Shown here: positions 14,721-23,518 of the stretch, piece by piece | How the letters are laid out: the number at the start of each line of letters is the position of its first letter | Numbering within the stretch: the first letter of the stretch is position 1 | Source: a virus | Reading direction: 5' to 3' (one strand) | Virus record (IMG/VR): IMGVR_UViG_3300038682_000059 | Span: 1 to 40,639 of that record | DNA length: 40,639 nt | Made by a program: the position numbers and the translations under genes | The notes under the pieces: model-generated | Told to the model about the DNA's origin: nothing | Seen by the model: only the letters and a program-made list of their open reading frames with translations | Databases searched by the model: none

Positions 14721-15910
14721 TGAAGCCTTATGACTATCAAATAGAAAAAGCTGAGTTGGCTTACGAAGTACTCAAAGAAGACATGATAGTCTACTTAGCT
14801 ATGGAAGAGCGCACAGGTAAAACATTAACTTCTATTCTTGTAGCGGAACTGTCTAATAGTATTAAGACTGTCTTAGTAATAACTAAGAAGAAAGCATTAG
14901 ATGGTTGGTTTGATACGCTTAAAGCTTTCAAACATGAAAAGATTTATACAGTTGTTAACTACCACCAAGCTCATAAACAGAAAGGTAAATTTGATTTAGT
15001 TATAATTGATGAAGCACATAACTATATATCTAGTTATCCAAAACCTGGTAAACTCTGGAAAGAGGTTAAGCAGTTAACTAAAGGTTTACCACTAATATAT
15101 ATTAGTGCAACTCCTTACGCCCAAGGTCCACAACAGTTATTTCATCAATTTGCACTATCCTCATGGTCACCTTGGCTTAAACACAAAAATTTCTATACTT
15201 GGTTCCAACTGTTTGGTAAACCGTACACTATGGAAATTAATGGTATCAACATACCACAGTATGATAAGATTAATGTTGACATGACTTTAGGTTGCGTTAA
15301 ACATTTATTCATCACAGCAACACGACAGGAGTTAGGTTTTGAACACGAACCACAAGATTACGTTCATGACATTGAATTGGGTGAAGCTACCCGCAATGTT
15401 TATAATGAGCTTATACAGCATGACCTTGTTGAGTTGTCTGTTGGTATGCTTGTTTGCGATACTAGTCCCAAGTTAAGAACTAGTCTACATCAAATAGAAG
15501 GCGGAACTATTAAGATTGATGATAGTAGATTTGTATTAGGTAATACTGAAAAGGTTGACTTTATACTTGATAAGTTCGGTGACAATGAATCTTTAGTTAT
15601 AATGTATAACTATATAGCTGAAAAGGAAAAGCTAGAGCAGCATTTTAAGAAAGCTAAAATACTTCAAGCAACATCGTTTGCTGAAGGTGTTGATTTACAC
15701 GAATACAAGGACTTAGTCATATACTCACAAGACTTCTCTACTGCACGTCATACACAACGTAGAGCTCGTCAGTGCAATAAGAAACGTGATATACCAATCG
15801 ATGTACATTACTTATTAGTTAAGGGAGCAATTAGCTCTCAAGTATATAAGACTGTCTCTGTAAACAAGAAGAACTTTGTTGATTCTGTGTTTAATAGGAG
15901 CACGATATGA
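14720..15910 (+). CDS. SF2 (SNF2-type) DNA helicase/ATPase, 396 aa
   Basis: The Walker A is EERTGKT (residues 29-35), motif Ia LVITKKKALDGW, motif II IIDEAHNY, motif III SATPYAQ and motif VI ARHTQRRARQ near the C-terminus. ATFAEGVDL-like (QATSFAEGVDL) provides motif V. This size and the DEAH box fit the short phage SNF2/DEAD-like ATPases found in podoviruses and siphoviruses, which move along duplex DNA. It is stitched to neighbours by one- and four-base overlaps. The exact role (replication fork remodelling or recombination) is not known. Confidence 0.86.
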   Translation: MKPYDYQIEKAELAYEVLKEDMIVYLAMEERTGKTLTSILVAELSNSIKTVLVITKKKALDGWFDTLKAFKHEKIYTVVNYHQAHKQKGKFDLVIIDEAHNYISSYPKPGKLWKEVKQLTKGLPLIYISATPYAQGPQQLFHQFALSSWSPWLKHKNFYTWFQLFGKPYTMEINGINIPQYDKINVDMTLGCVKHLFITATRQELGFEHEPQDYVHDIELGEATRNVYNELIQHDLVELSVGMLVCDTSPKLRTSLHQIEGGTIKIDDSRFVLGNTEKVDFILDKFGDNESLVIMYNYIAEKEKLEQHFKKAKILQATSFAEGVDLHEYKDLVIYSQDFSTARHTQRRARQCNKKRDIPIDVHYLLVKGAISSQVYKTVSVNKKNFVDSVFNRSTI

Positions 15911-16152
15911 GAATGTTTATTAAGGGTTATGCACCATGTAGGTATGAATTGGAACTAAGTGGTAAAGAGTACTCCATGTTCAAGACCTGCGATTTTAAAT
16001 TCGTAATAGTGGCGAATAAAGATTACACAAGATTCGCTACTATATCAGCATACTGGGATTTTCTAGATTTACCTAAAGCTAAAAGAGTAAGCTTTGATAA
16101 GTTTGAAGACGCAGTAAAATATTTTGAAATTAAGGAATGTAATAATGTTTAA
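15907..16152 (+). CDS. Hypothetical protein, 81 aa
   Basis: AGGAGC precedes the ATG, which overlaps the helicase stop by four bases; the end overlaps the ligase start by eight bases. The product is a small alpha/beta protein rich in Phe, Tyr and Lys (CDFKFVIVANKDYTRF), with two cysteines at about residues 11 and 28. No domain recognised. Its tight placement supports a real gene. Confidence 0.58.
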   Translation: MRMFIKGYAPCRYELELSGKEYSMFKTCDFKFVIVANKDYTRFATISAYWDFLDLPKAKRVSFDKFEDAVKYFEIKECNNV

Positions 16153-17008
16153 ACCTATGTTAGCTTGCTCTACAATACCAAAGTTTAGTGAGATTAAATA
16201 CCCTGTATTGGCTTCACCAAAACTTGACGGTATTCGCTGCCTTATTGTAGACGGCAAACCTGTAAGTCGTAATCTTAAACCTATACCTAATAAGTTTATT
16301 CAACAGGAACTAAGTAAATTATGTTTACCTGACTTAGATGGCGAATTAATGTTATTATCTGGTGATTTTAACTCTGTTCAATCTGCTGTCATGAGCGAAG
16401 AAGGTAAACCTAACTTTATATACGTTGTATTTGATTACTGGGCAGACCTGAAAGCTGGTTATGCTCGTCGTATTACAGATTGTATTAGTTTAGGTCTAAT
16501 GTCAGAACGTGTACGCTACATTGATAACCAACATATTCATAATGCTTTGCAAATGGAAAAGCAATATGATGATTGGTTAGAACAAGGTTACGAAGGTGCA
16601 ATTATACGTGACCCTTATGGTCCTTATAAATGTGGGCGTTCTACTATGAACCAAGGTTGGATGCTTAAGCTGAAAACATTTGATGATGCTGAAGCTAAGA
16701 TTGTTGGCCTTGAGGAGTTAATGCACAATGACAATGAAGCAACAACAGATAATCTCGGGCATCAAGTACGTTCAGCTCACCAAGCAGGACAAACGCCAGG
16801 AGGAACTCTTGGAGCACTTGTCGTCGAATTTAATGGAAAGCAATTCAAGATTGGCACAGGCTTTGACTCAGCTGAGCGGTCAAGACTTTGGCATCTTGGA
16901 GATAAACTTAAAGGAAGACTTGTTACATTCAAGTATCAAGAATTGTCTAAATACGGAATCCCACGATTCCCTGTTTATAAAGGTTTACGGGCCAAAGGAG
17001 ATACTTAA
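16145..17008 (+). CDS. ATP-dependent DNA ligase, 287 aa
   Basis: The ATG at 16145 has AAGGAA 6-7 bases upstream; a start at 16124 lacks support. Adenylation motif I is PKLDGIR with Lys26, motif III DLDGELML, IIIa YVVFDYW, IV YEGAIIRD, and V GWMLKLKTF. The rest forms an OB domain ending in a basic strand (VTFKYQELSKYG). The size suits a minimal phage ligase of the T7 gp1.3 kind (T7 is 359 residues, so this one is shorter). It joins Okazaki fragments and seals repair nicks made after DenV and the nucleases. Confidence 0.93.
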   Translation: MFKPMLACSTIPKFSEIKYPVLASPKLDGIRCLIVDGKPVSRNLKPIPNKFIQQELSKLCLPDLDGELMLLSGDFNSVQSAVMSEEGKPNFIYVVFDYWADLKAGYARRITDCISLGLMSERVRYIDNQHIHNALQMEKQYDDWLEQGYEGAIIRDPYGPYKCGRSTMNQGWMLKLKTFDDAEAKIVGLEELMHNDNEATTDNLGHQVRSAHQAGQTPGGTLGALVVEFNGKQFKIGTGFDSAERSRLWHLGDKLKGRLVTFKYQELSKYGIPRFPVYKGLRAKGDT

Positions 17009-17307
17009 TGTCGGAGCAAAAGACACAGAAAAAGATTCTTGATTGGTTAACTAAACATGGTTTTTATACTGTAAAGACTATTGTGTCAAACAAGAAGGGT
17101 GTGCCGGATATTCTGGCATGCTCACCACAAGGTCGCTTTGTTGCTATTGAGGTAAAGTACGGAGCAAATAAAGCGTCTAAGTTACAAGAATATAACATAC
17201 AACAAATCAAAGAACGTGGTGGGTTTGCTATTGTATGCTGGGACTTAGAAACATTAGTTTGTCAATTACATAAAGAAGGTATTATACAATGGGACAATTC
17301 TATTTAG
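17008..17307 (+). CDS. VRR-NUC endonuclease, 99 aa
   Basis: One-base overlap with the ligase stop. Residues 31-34 GVPD and 46-50 AIEVK with E48 and K50, then Q60, form the restriction-fold pattern G[VI]PD-x(n)-ExK-...-Q of the stand-alone phage VRR-NUC family. Members of this family resolve branched DNA such as Holliday junctions. It probably clears branched replication intermediates before packaging. It overlaps the endolysin start by 19 bases. Confidence 0.9.
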   Translation: MSEQKTQKKILDWLTKHGFYTVKTIVSNKKGVPDILACSPQGRFVAIEVKYGANKASKLQEYNIQQIKERGGFAIVCWDLETLVCQLHKEGIIQWDNSI

Positions 17308-17693
17308 GTAAAACAAGTTTATCACGATTAGAAGGTGTACATCCTGACTTAGTTCGTGTAGTGAAACGTGCTATTGAAATTACACCTATTGACTTTGGTG
17401 TTACTGAAGGTCTACGTACTGTTGAGAAACAAGAGCAGTATGTTGCTGAAGGTAAGTCAACAACTATGAACTCTAGACATCTACCACAAGACGATAACTA
17501 TAGTCATGCAATTGATTTATACTGCCGTGATAATACTGGTAAAGTAACTTGGGAGCACAAATGGTTTAGACTAGTTATCCAAGCTATGATGACAGCGGCC
17601 ATTGAAGAAGGTGTTCAAATTAAAGCAGGTGGACTATGGAGAACCTTCCTTGATTCTCCACATTTCGAGTTAAACAAAGAGTATTACAACTAA
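17289..17693 (+). CDS. Peptidase M15-type endolysin, 134 aa
   Basis: GAAGG precedes the ATG by 9 bases. The N-terminus (SLSRLEGVHPDLVRVVKRAI) is typical of phage L-alanyl-D-glutamate or D-Ala-D-Ala peptidases. Zinc ligands are H64 (SRH), D76 (SHAIDL) and H125 (DSPHFEL). H64 and D76 are separated by a longer loop (LPQDDNY) than the usual SxHxxGxAxD. There is no signal peptide or cell-wall-binding domain, so it needs the holin to reach peptidoglycan. It is the last plus-strand gene and its stop codon overlaps that of the holin on the other strand by two bases. Confidence 0.9.
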   Translation: MGQFYLGKTSLSRLEGVHPDLVRVVKRAIEITPIDFGVTEGLRTVEKQEQYVAEGKSTTMNSRHLPQDDNYSHAIDLYCRDNTGKVTWEHKWFRLVIQAMMTAAIEEGVQIKAGGLWRTFLDSPHFELNKEYYN

Positions 17694-18169
17694 GTTTTCT
17701 TCTTAGCAAATACTTGAACAATCATTGGTGTAAGGTTTTGTACAGCACGTTCACCGAACAAGAAACCAAGCACCAATGTGTTAATCACTATCAAAGCGGT
17801 CTGTTGTTGTTCATCAAACGTATAATTTCCAAAGAACCACTTCGTATCCATCCACAAAGTAGCAAATCCCCAAATAGGTCTTTGAGCACCTCTAGCAAAT
17901 AAAACTATATGACCTAATATAGGAATAGTTTTTAAATCACCTGCAGTACCTTCTTGCTCAGCAATACGTTTATCCAATTGAGTTGCAGATTGTCGTAAGA
18001 ACTCATTTGCTTTAGCTTGTTTCTCCATTAACAGTCGTTCAACGTTTAATTCAACTTCTGCTTTTTGTTGTGGACTCATGTCAGGAGGGAAGTAAGACAT
18101 TACTCCCTCCTTAATTTCTTTAAATAATGAGCCACCAACAAAATCTGTAATTTTTGTTAGTAACGACAT
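17690..18169 (-). CDS. Holin of the 3-TM gene-transfer-agent type, 159 aa
   Basis: A GGAG site precedes the start. The N-terminal ~80 residues form an amphipathic coiled region (ERLLMEKQAKANEFL); two to three hydrophobic segments follow (IPILGHIVLFARGAQRPIWG, then TALIVINTLVLGFLFGERA). ARGAQRPIWGF and the GFLFGERAVQNL end match the 3-TM holin family (GTA_holin_3TM). It would form membrane holes that release the M15 endolysin encoded convergently at 17289. It closes the late operon, so late transcription times lysis. Confidence 0.78.
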   Translation of the reverse strand: MSLLTKITDFVGGSLFKEIKEGVMSYFPPDMSPQQKAEVELNVERLLMEKQAKANEFLRQSATQLDKRIAEQEGTAGDLKTIPILGHIVLFARGAQRPIWGFATLWMDTKWFFGNYTFDEQQQTALIVINTLVLGFLFGERAVQNLTPMIVQVFAKKKT

Positions 18170-18180
18170 TAACTATCTCC

Positions 18181-18465
18181 TTATAGTTTTGGATTCGCAT
18201 CTTTAATTGGTTTAATAAGTTCATCGCGCCACTTATCAATACCGTTATGGTAGATATAATCCAGTTGTTCTTCAATAGTTGGGTACTTACGTCGTGCTTT
18301 ATAATCTGCAACAGCTAAGTAAGTACCATCTGCCATTTCTTCTACTGGTTCAATAGATTTGACCCAGTCCGTTGGAACTTCTGGTAGGTCTTTGCTGGAG
18401 TCATCCCACACACCTGTAAATACAATTTTACCGTTAAGTCGATATACTTCCATATCTTTAATCAT
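18181..18465 (-). CDS. Tailspike-associated small protein, 94 aa
   Basis: The first Met of two is chosen because GGAGAG lies a few bases upstream and the ATGA overlaps the tailspike stop. The C-terminal half has KYPTIEEQLDYIYHNGIDKW and ends in IKDANPK, a pattern common in short phage proteins encoded just after tail fibres. Position and composition suggest a tailspike chaperone or tail-fibre assembly partner, but this has not been shown for the family as far as I can say. Confidence 0.62.
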   Translation of the reverse strand: MIKDMEVYRLNGKIVFTGVWDDSSKDLPEVPTDWVKSIEPVEEMADGTYLAVADYKARRKYPTIEEQLDYIYHNGIDKWRDELIKPIKDANPKL

Positions 18466-20357
18466 GCTCTCTCTCCACTCATATCAATACGTGTAACAGA
18501 ACCGCGGAACGCACTATTTAATGGTACGTTCAAATCACCATTCAAAGACACTGTAGGTGGTGCAGTAAAACCAGAACCTGCACCTATTACCTGAGACTCG
18601 CCAAAAATTTGCCCATCAGGTAACACAAAAGCGTAAACAAGGTATGCTCCACCTTGTTGTGAATTAGTAGCTTGCCAGCTAGCTGTTACGAGAAAAGCTG
18701 CGCCTACAGAATACGAATTATTACCTTGACCAGTAGTACGTAGATTGTCTCTTATATAAGAACTAACAAAAGTGCCCGCTGTACCATCGCCAAATGCATC
18801 ACGACCAACTTGCACATGCTTATCAAGCGTCATTTCTTCATTAAACTTGTGCTTAACTTTAATGTTATACAGAAAATCGCTGTATTCATATAAGAACGGG
18901 TCTATAGACTGCTGCGTGTCAATTCTCACATCAATTAGATTAGGTGGAGTTATGTCACCAGTAAATATAGCACCACGACTAGCATCTTGAATAGCATTAC
19001 GTTCTATACGTAAATCGTAAATTTGTGGAGTAGAGCCACCTGCTAAACCATAAACACCTAATTGATGATTAAGGATATCAGAAGACGGGTCAGCTAATCC
19101 TAGAGTTGGTATAGTATAATTACCGCTAAATTCTACTAGTCGTAATGGATAATTGACTTGCAATGCAACTAATCGTGCGCAGTCTTCTGCATAACAATCT
19201 GTTACTCTTAAATTAGGTGAACCTAATGCATTACCTTCCATACGTAGCATGCCGCGTACAAAAGTAGCATCAGCTGGTTTACCTACACTTTGTGTAGCAC
19301 CGTAGCCATACCAACCGTTTGAATTACCGCCGCATCGATTAAACACTACTGTTTTCTTGAAGTTTGATAGTAGAAAACCATCAAGTCTGTTAGCAACAAA
19401 TGCACAATGGTCAGCCCAAAAATATTCTTGGTTATTATCGCCACCGCCACCTGCTGTTGTTACGCCATAACCACCACATTGTAGTGCAGCAACAAATTCC
19501 CAACGACAAACTTCAATACCATTTTTAAGTGCAATACCGTCGCCACCTGCACCAGACACAGCTATATTACGCCAATTGAAAGCTACGCCTATATAGCTTG
19601 CATTAAATTCATGTTCGATACAATGTTGACCAGCGTTCTCTAACCAACCAGATACACCATAACCTTCGTGTTTAAATATAGAGCTAATTTTTACTACAGT
19701 AGATGGTAGGTCTCCATAAATACAAACACCGTAACCAAAACGATAGTCCATCTGGTAAACTTCAGACACAGGCGGACGACCATCTGGTAAACCTGTTAAA
19801 ATACCAAATCCAAAGTTGTCTTCAGCTACAATTGCACCAAAGTTAATGGTAGCTTGTTTATCACCAAATACGTCTAGTCCAGTAAAGTCAATAGTTTCTT
19901 CAGTATATATCTTAGTCTTTTCACCGTTAGAAACTAATTTAAGACTTAGACTTTTAGCTCTACAATAATCTGCATAACCATTCAATGTTGGACCATCATT
20001 AGTAGGATAACCTACACAAGTGACACCAAACTGTTTTTGATTTAAATTAGCCGTAACAATTAAACGAGCTACATTACCATTAGCTAATTCATGGTCGCCA
20101 TAACCATCAACAGCACCACTAGCTTCTATGAAATAATAAGCACTACCACCATCGTCTTCTGTTACATAACCTTTAGTTTTAACAGTCATACCAGGCATTA
20201 GTGCTGTTGATGCTTTTAAATCTGTGATTGCTGAAAATACAAGGTCGAAAGCAATTCTATCAACCTCAATATTCTTACCATTTCTAGACTGCGTTACTTT
20301 ACCTGAACCAAATGCCAAGTCTTGTAATGCAGCTAATTGTTTATAAACTGTAGTCAT
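18462..20357 (-). CDS. Tailspike / receptor-binding protein, 631 aa
   Basis: The N-terminal ~35 residues (QLAALQDLAFGSGKVTQSR) form a short anchor module shared with the 174-aa protein at 31950-32474. A linker (residues ~50-110, EDDGGSAYYFIE) leads into a long parallel beta-helix. Gly/Asn-rich turns repeat about every 20-25 residues over ~110-530, including NGIEVCRWEF and YDLRIERNAIQDAS, as in pectate-lyase-fold depolymerase spikes. A beta-rich C-terminal domain (ending FRGSVTRIDMSGERA) follows and may trimerise. It should bind, and perhaps cut, host surface polysaccharide. The start overlaps the ejection-protein stop by one base. Confidence 0.88.
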   Translation of the reverse strand: MTTVYKQLAALQDLAFGSGKVTQSRNGKNIEVDRIAFDLVFSAITDLKASTALMPGMTVKTKGYVTEDDGGSAYYFIEASGAVDGYGDHELANGNVARLIVTANLNQKQFGVTCVGYPTNDGPTLNGYADYCRAKSLSLKLVSNGEKTKIYTEETIDFTGLDVFGDKQATINFGAIVAEDNFGFGILTGLPDGRPPVSEVYQMDYRFGYGVCIYGDLPSTVVKISSIFKHEGYGVSGWLENAGQHCIEHEFNASYIGVAFNWRNIAVSGAGGDGIALKNGIEVCRWEFVAALQCGGYGVTTAGGGGDNNQEYFWADHCAFVANRLDGFLLSNFKKTVVFNRCGGNSNGWYGYGATQSVGKPADATFVRGMLRMEGNALGSPNLRVTDCYAEDCARLVALQVNYPLRLVEFSGNYTIPTLGLADPSSDILNHQLGVYGLAGGSTPQIYDLRIERNAIQDASRGAIFTGDITPPNLIDVRIDTQQSIDPFLYEYSDFLYNIKVKHKFNEEMTLDKHVQVGRDAFGDGTAGTFVSSYIRDNLRTTGQGNNSYSVGAAFLVTASWQATNSQQGGAYLVYAFVLPDGQIFGESQVIGAGSGFTAPPTVSLNGDLNVPLNSAFRGSVTRIDMSGERA

Positions 20358-23300
20358 TATTTGTCTCCTAAAATACGGACTCTGTCTGAACCTTGTAGAA
20401 TTGCTTCGTAACCATACTGTCTAAGAACAGCATCTAGTGATTTACTATCTAAATTAAGTGCTTCAGATTCTGCAATCCCCCTAGCTTGTTGTAGTGTTAC
20501 TATTCGGTGCATAGGAATTGAAGTACTAGGTCCAGTACCTTTCAGTTTACCACCTTGATAGACTTTTACTTTTGGTGTTCCAACTTCTACTTCACGCATA
20601 CGATTACGAGCAGCTTCTTGTTGTAGCTCCAAAATTTGTTTTGATAAGTTAGCATCATCAAAGACTTCTTCTTGTAACATCTTGAAGTTTTTAGCGTCAA
20701 GAGGTTTTTCAAGTAACTTAGATGTAGCACGAACTAAAGCTAACTGTTTATTTGCATCACCTGGTGCTTTACTTTTAACGTAATTAAATACGCCTGATGC
20801 AACTTCAAATTTAGCACGCACAACTGGGTCAGCTGTTAAATAACTCTGGAACTTAGGTATAGTAATCTGTCCAGAAGTTTGTGCTAAATACACATCGTTT
20901 TTAAACGTTTCACCTAGTTCAATTAATGCTTTCTTAGTAGCACGAGCATCAGGTGTTGTAAAGTTAATTTTACGGAGTTCGTCAGCTAATAGTGGGAAGT
21001 GAATAGCTTTAGAACCTTTCTCGACACCAGCTGTATAACGATTAGCTAATGCGTCCACAACTGCACCTTCGTACATCTTGCGACCTTCAATAGGTAACTT
21101 GGACATTACTTCTTCAAATGAACCGTCAATTGACGTAATGTACTTACCTAGTGCTTTGACCACAGTCTCAGGTTGTACTGCACGCATGGAGCCATCTTTG
21201 TTAAACATTGCACGATACATAGCAGTCTTTTCAATCTGCTTCATCTTAGTATAGTCTACACGTGCTTTAGACCAGTCATCTAACCATTGTTGAGGATTCT
21301 CCAGCACATGTCCCGCACCATCTTCGATAGCTTCATCAATATTAGCTATTACACCACGTAGTGTTGCTTGGTCATCAGCTTTAGTTATACGCTTGTTATA
21401 CAAAAAGTCATTAACCATCTGACGTAGTTCAATTAAATCACCGTAGTTACGACTTTCAGACATAGTGTTTACGCGACGCATTTGCAATAAGAACTTCTCT
21501 TTAGTTGCAGGGTCTGTAATCTTCTTCTCAAGTTGTTCCATAACAGGTTTAATAGCTAGCTCTTCAAAATCCCACTCAAAGTTAAGACCACGAGGCGATT
21601 GGGTAGCAGTAGCTTTGACCTTAGCGTATTGGTCTTTAACATCGCCAACGTAATTCTGTAAGTCCATAACTAACATACGTGGTACTTGTTCATCAGTTAA
21701 GCGAGCAGTTTGTTGTAGTACGTCTTCGGCACGAGCAGACACTACGTGAGCAGTAGCTGAACTTGCTTTTGGATGAGTACCACCAGCTGCACGAACCAGG
21801 TCTTGCATACCAGGCTCAGTAAGTGCAACAGCTTGAACACCTTTCTCATACTTATTACCACTTAGTTCTGCATGTTTCTCTAGTTGCATTACAATAGCAT
21901 CAATTTGGTCATCAGTAAGGAAAGTTGTATCTTTAAGTGATTGATACGCAGCTTTAGCTTCACCGCCCATAATGTGATTCTTAGCTGCTACAATACCGTT
22001 CCAACCTTTACCTAGACCTTTAACTATTGGATAACCTAGAACTTCACCAATGGCTGCTGCTTCAAACGCGTTAAGCGCACGGTAGGCCATAGCTTCAGCT
22101 TCCATATCTTCTTGTAAAGATACAGCTTGAACCATATAGTCAAACTGAGAACCGGCCATAGCACCAGTCCAACCACCGCCAATCATACCAAGTAAACCGC
22201 CAATAGCAGATGCAACTGGTACAGTAATAATTTCTTCCGGTGTTCCAACTTGTGGACCAGCTTGTCCTGCAGCTAATGCAAATGCTGCACCTGCTTTAGA
22301 GCCATACTTAGCACCAACCCAAGCACCAGACATACCACCAATCATTTCACCTGATACTTTCTTAAAATCTTCCCAGAATCCTGGTGTTACTTCAATAAGA
22401 CCTTGGTCTGTTTGTGCATACCAACCTTCAGTTGCAACACCATTAGGTTGCCAAACCAGGTCAAGGTTATAATTTTCTTTAGCTAAGTTAACAATACGAG
22501 AACGACTAGCTTCACGAGCTTGGTCATAACGTTGTTGTGCTTCTTTATTACCAAAGTAAGCTGGTATTGTTGTAACAGTGTCTGACACCATTGTTGGATG
22601 CAAAACTTTAAGTGAACTAACTAATTCTTCAGCAGTCATTTCATTTGACTCATCAGTTAGCTGTGTAAAGTTATCATCTTTAGGTGAAGTATAGCGATAA
22701 CCACGTCTAGTTAATGTTCTGTTACGTTGAGCATCACCAACTGGGTCTGTAACACCTTGGTCGCGCATAGCTTCAGCCATACCTGCAATATCAGTAGAAT
22801 ACTCTTTTGGCTTTGATGCAGTTGTGTCAGCAGTAGTCTGTGAGCCACGCATACGTTGATTAATATCGTCAACAGACATACCAGCTTCTTGAGCTTGTGT
22901 AATAACGCCAATACGCTTATTAATGTCAACTAGGTCTTGCTCATCATAACCATATTCAGCTAATTTAACATTAATCTGTTCTGTTGACATACCAGCTTGC
23001 ATAGCTTGATAAGCAACAAATGCGCCTTTAATTGTGTCAACTTTATTCGGTTGAGACTCAGTGTTTGGACGAATAACAGCGTACTGTGTACCATCAACGT
23101 CTTGTACACCAAACTCTGCACCATTTTTATGAGCAACACGCTGCGCTTCAGGTACGACTGTTTGCTCATAAAATGCTTGAGTTTGAGGAGACCGTTGCTG
23201 TTCATCAGCTTTGGCACCAGTAATAGGTATAGCTAATTGAGCTCGGTCTTCATCGACACTATCAAATAGTTCTCGCTCGATACCTGCACCAGTCCACTTA

Positions 23301-23518
23301 GTCTGTGCATCAGCGTCTACAGGTTCTTGCAATTGACTTAGGTCAGTTTGCATGTTATTTAACACACGAGTGGGTACACCTTGTAATGTATCATCATGTA
23401 CGTTAGTGTCCATAACATAACCTGTCTCGGTACCAACTTCTTGTTGATTCTGACGCAAGTTAAGTTGTTTATCACGATAGGTAGGATTACTACCTTCTTT
23501 AATCGTATAAAACGCCAT
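20357..23518 (-). CDS. Large internal virion / DNA-ejection protein, 1053 aa
   Basis: Largest gene in the window, between the portal and tailspike genes. The N-terminus is Gln/Asp-rich and disordered (about 1-150). A repeated motif QAGMSTEQINVKL / EAGMSVDDINQRM occurs at about residues 175-225. A Gly/Ala-rich hydrophobic stretch at about 385-465 (MIGGMSGAWVGAKYGSKAGA, VASAIGGLLGMIGGGWTGAM) could cross a membrane in oligomeric form. The rest is long charged helix. I see no lysozyme or transglycosylase signature. This matches podovirus ejection proteins (T7 gp16 and P22 gp16/gp20 in role, not in sequence), carried in the capsid and released into the cell envelope. Confidence 0.8.
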   Translation of the reverse strand: MAFYTIKEGSNPTYRDKQLNLRQNQQEVGTETGYVMDTNVHDDTLQGVPTRVLNNMQTDLSQLQEPVDADAQTKWTGAGIERELFDSVDEDRAQLAIPITGAKADEQQRSPQTQAFYEQTVVPEAQRVAHKNGAEFGVQDVDGTQYAVIRPNTESQPNKVDTIKGAFVAYQAMQAGMSTEQINVKLAEYGYDEQDLVDINKRIGVITQAQEAGMSVDDINQRMRGSQTTADTTASKPKEYSTDIAGMAEAMRDQGVTDPVGDAQRNRTLTRRGYRYTSPKDDNFTQLTDESNEMTAEELVSSLKVLHPTMVSDTVTTIPAYFGNKEAQQRYDQAREASRSRIVNLAKENYNLDLVWQPNGVATEGWYAQTDQGLIEVTPGFWEDFKKVSGEMIGGMSGAWVGAKYGSKAGAAFALAAGQAGPQVGTPEEIITVPVASAIGGLLGMIGGGWTGAMAGSQFDYMVQAVSLQEDMEAEAMAYRALNAFEAAAIGEVLGYPIVKGLGKGWNGIVAAKNHIMGGEAKAAYQSLKDTTFLTDDQIDAIVMQLEKHAELSGNKYEKGVQAVALTEPGMQDLVRAAGGTHPKASSATAHVVSARAEDVLQQTARLTDEQVPRMLVMDLQNYVGDVKDQYAKVKATATQSPRGLNFEWDFEELAIKPVMEQLEKKITDPATKEKFLLQMRRVNTMSESRNYGDLIELRQMVNDFLYNKRITKADDQATLRGVIANIDEAIEDGAGHVLENPQQWLDDWSKARVDYTKMKQIEKTAMYRAMFNKDGSMRAVQPETVVKALGKYITSIDGSFEEVMSKLPIEGRKMYEGAVVDALANRYTAGVEKGSKAIHFPLLADELRKINFTTPDARATKKALIELGETFKNDVYLAQTSGQITIPKFQSYLTADPVVRAKFEVASGVFNYVKSKAPGDANKQLALVRATSKLLEKPLDAKNFKMLQEEVFDDANLSKQILELQQEAARNRMREVEVGTPKVKVYQGGKLKGTGPSTSIPMHRIVTLQQARGIAESEALNLDSKSLDAVLRQYGYEAILQGSDRVRILGDK

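Noticed and set aside
16728-17042. 104-aa plus-strand frame overlapping the ligase and VRR-NUC genes
   Set aside because: Out of frame with two well-supported genes; no plausible ribosome site and no domain.
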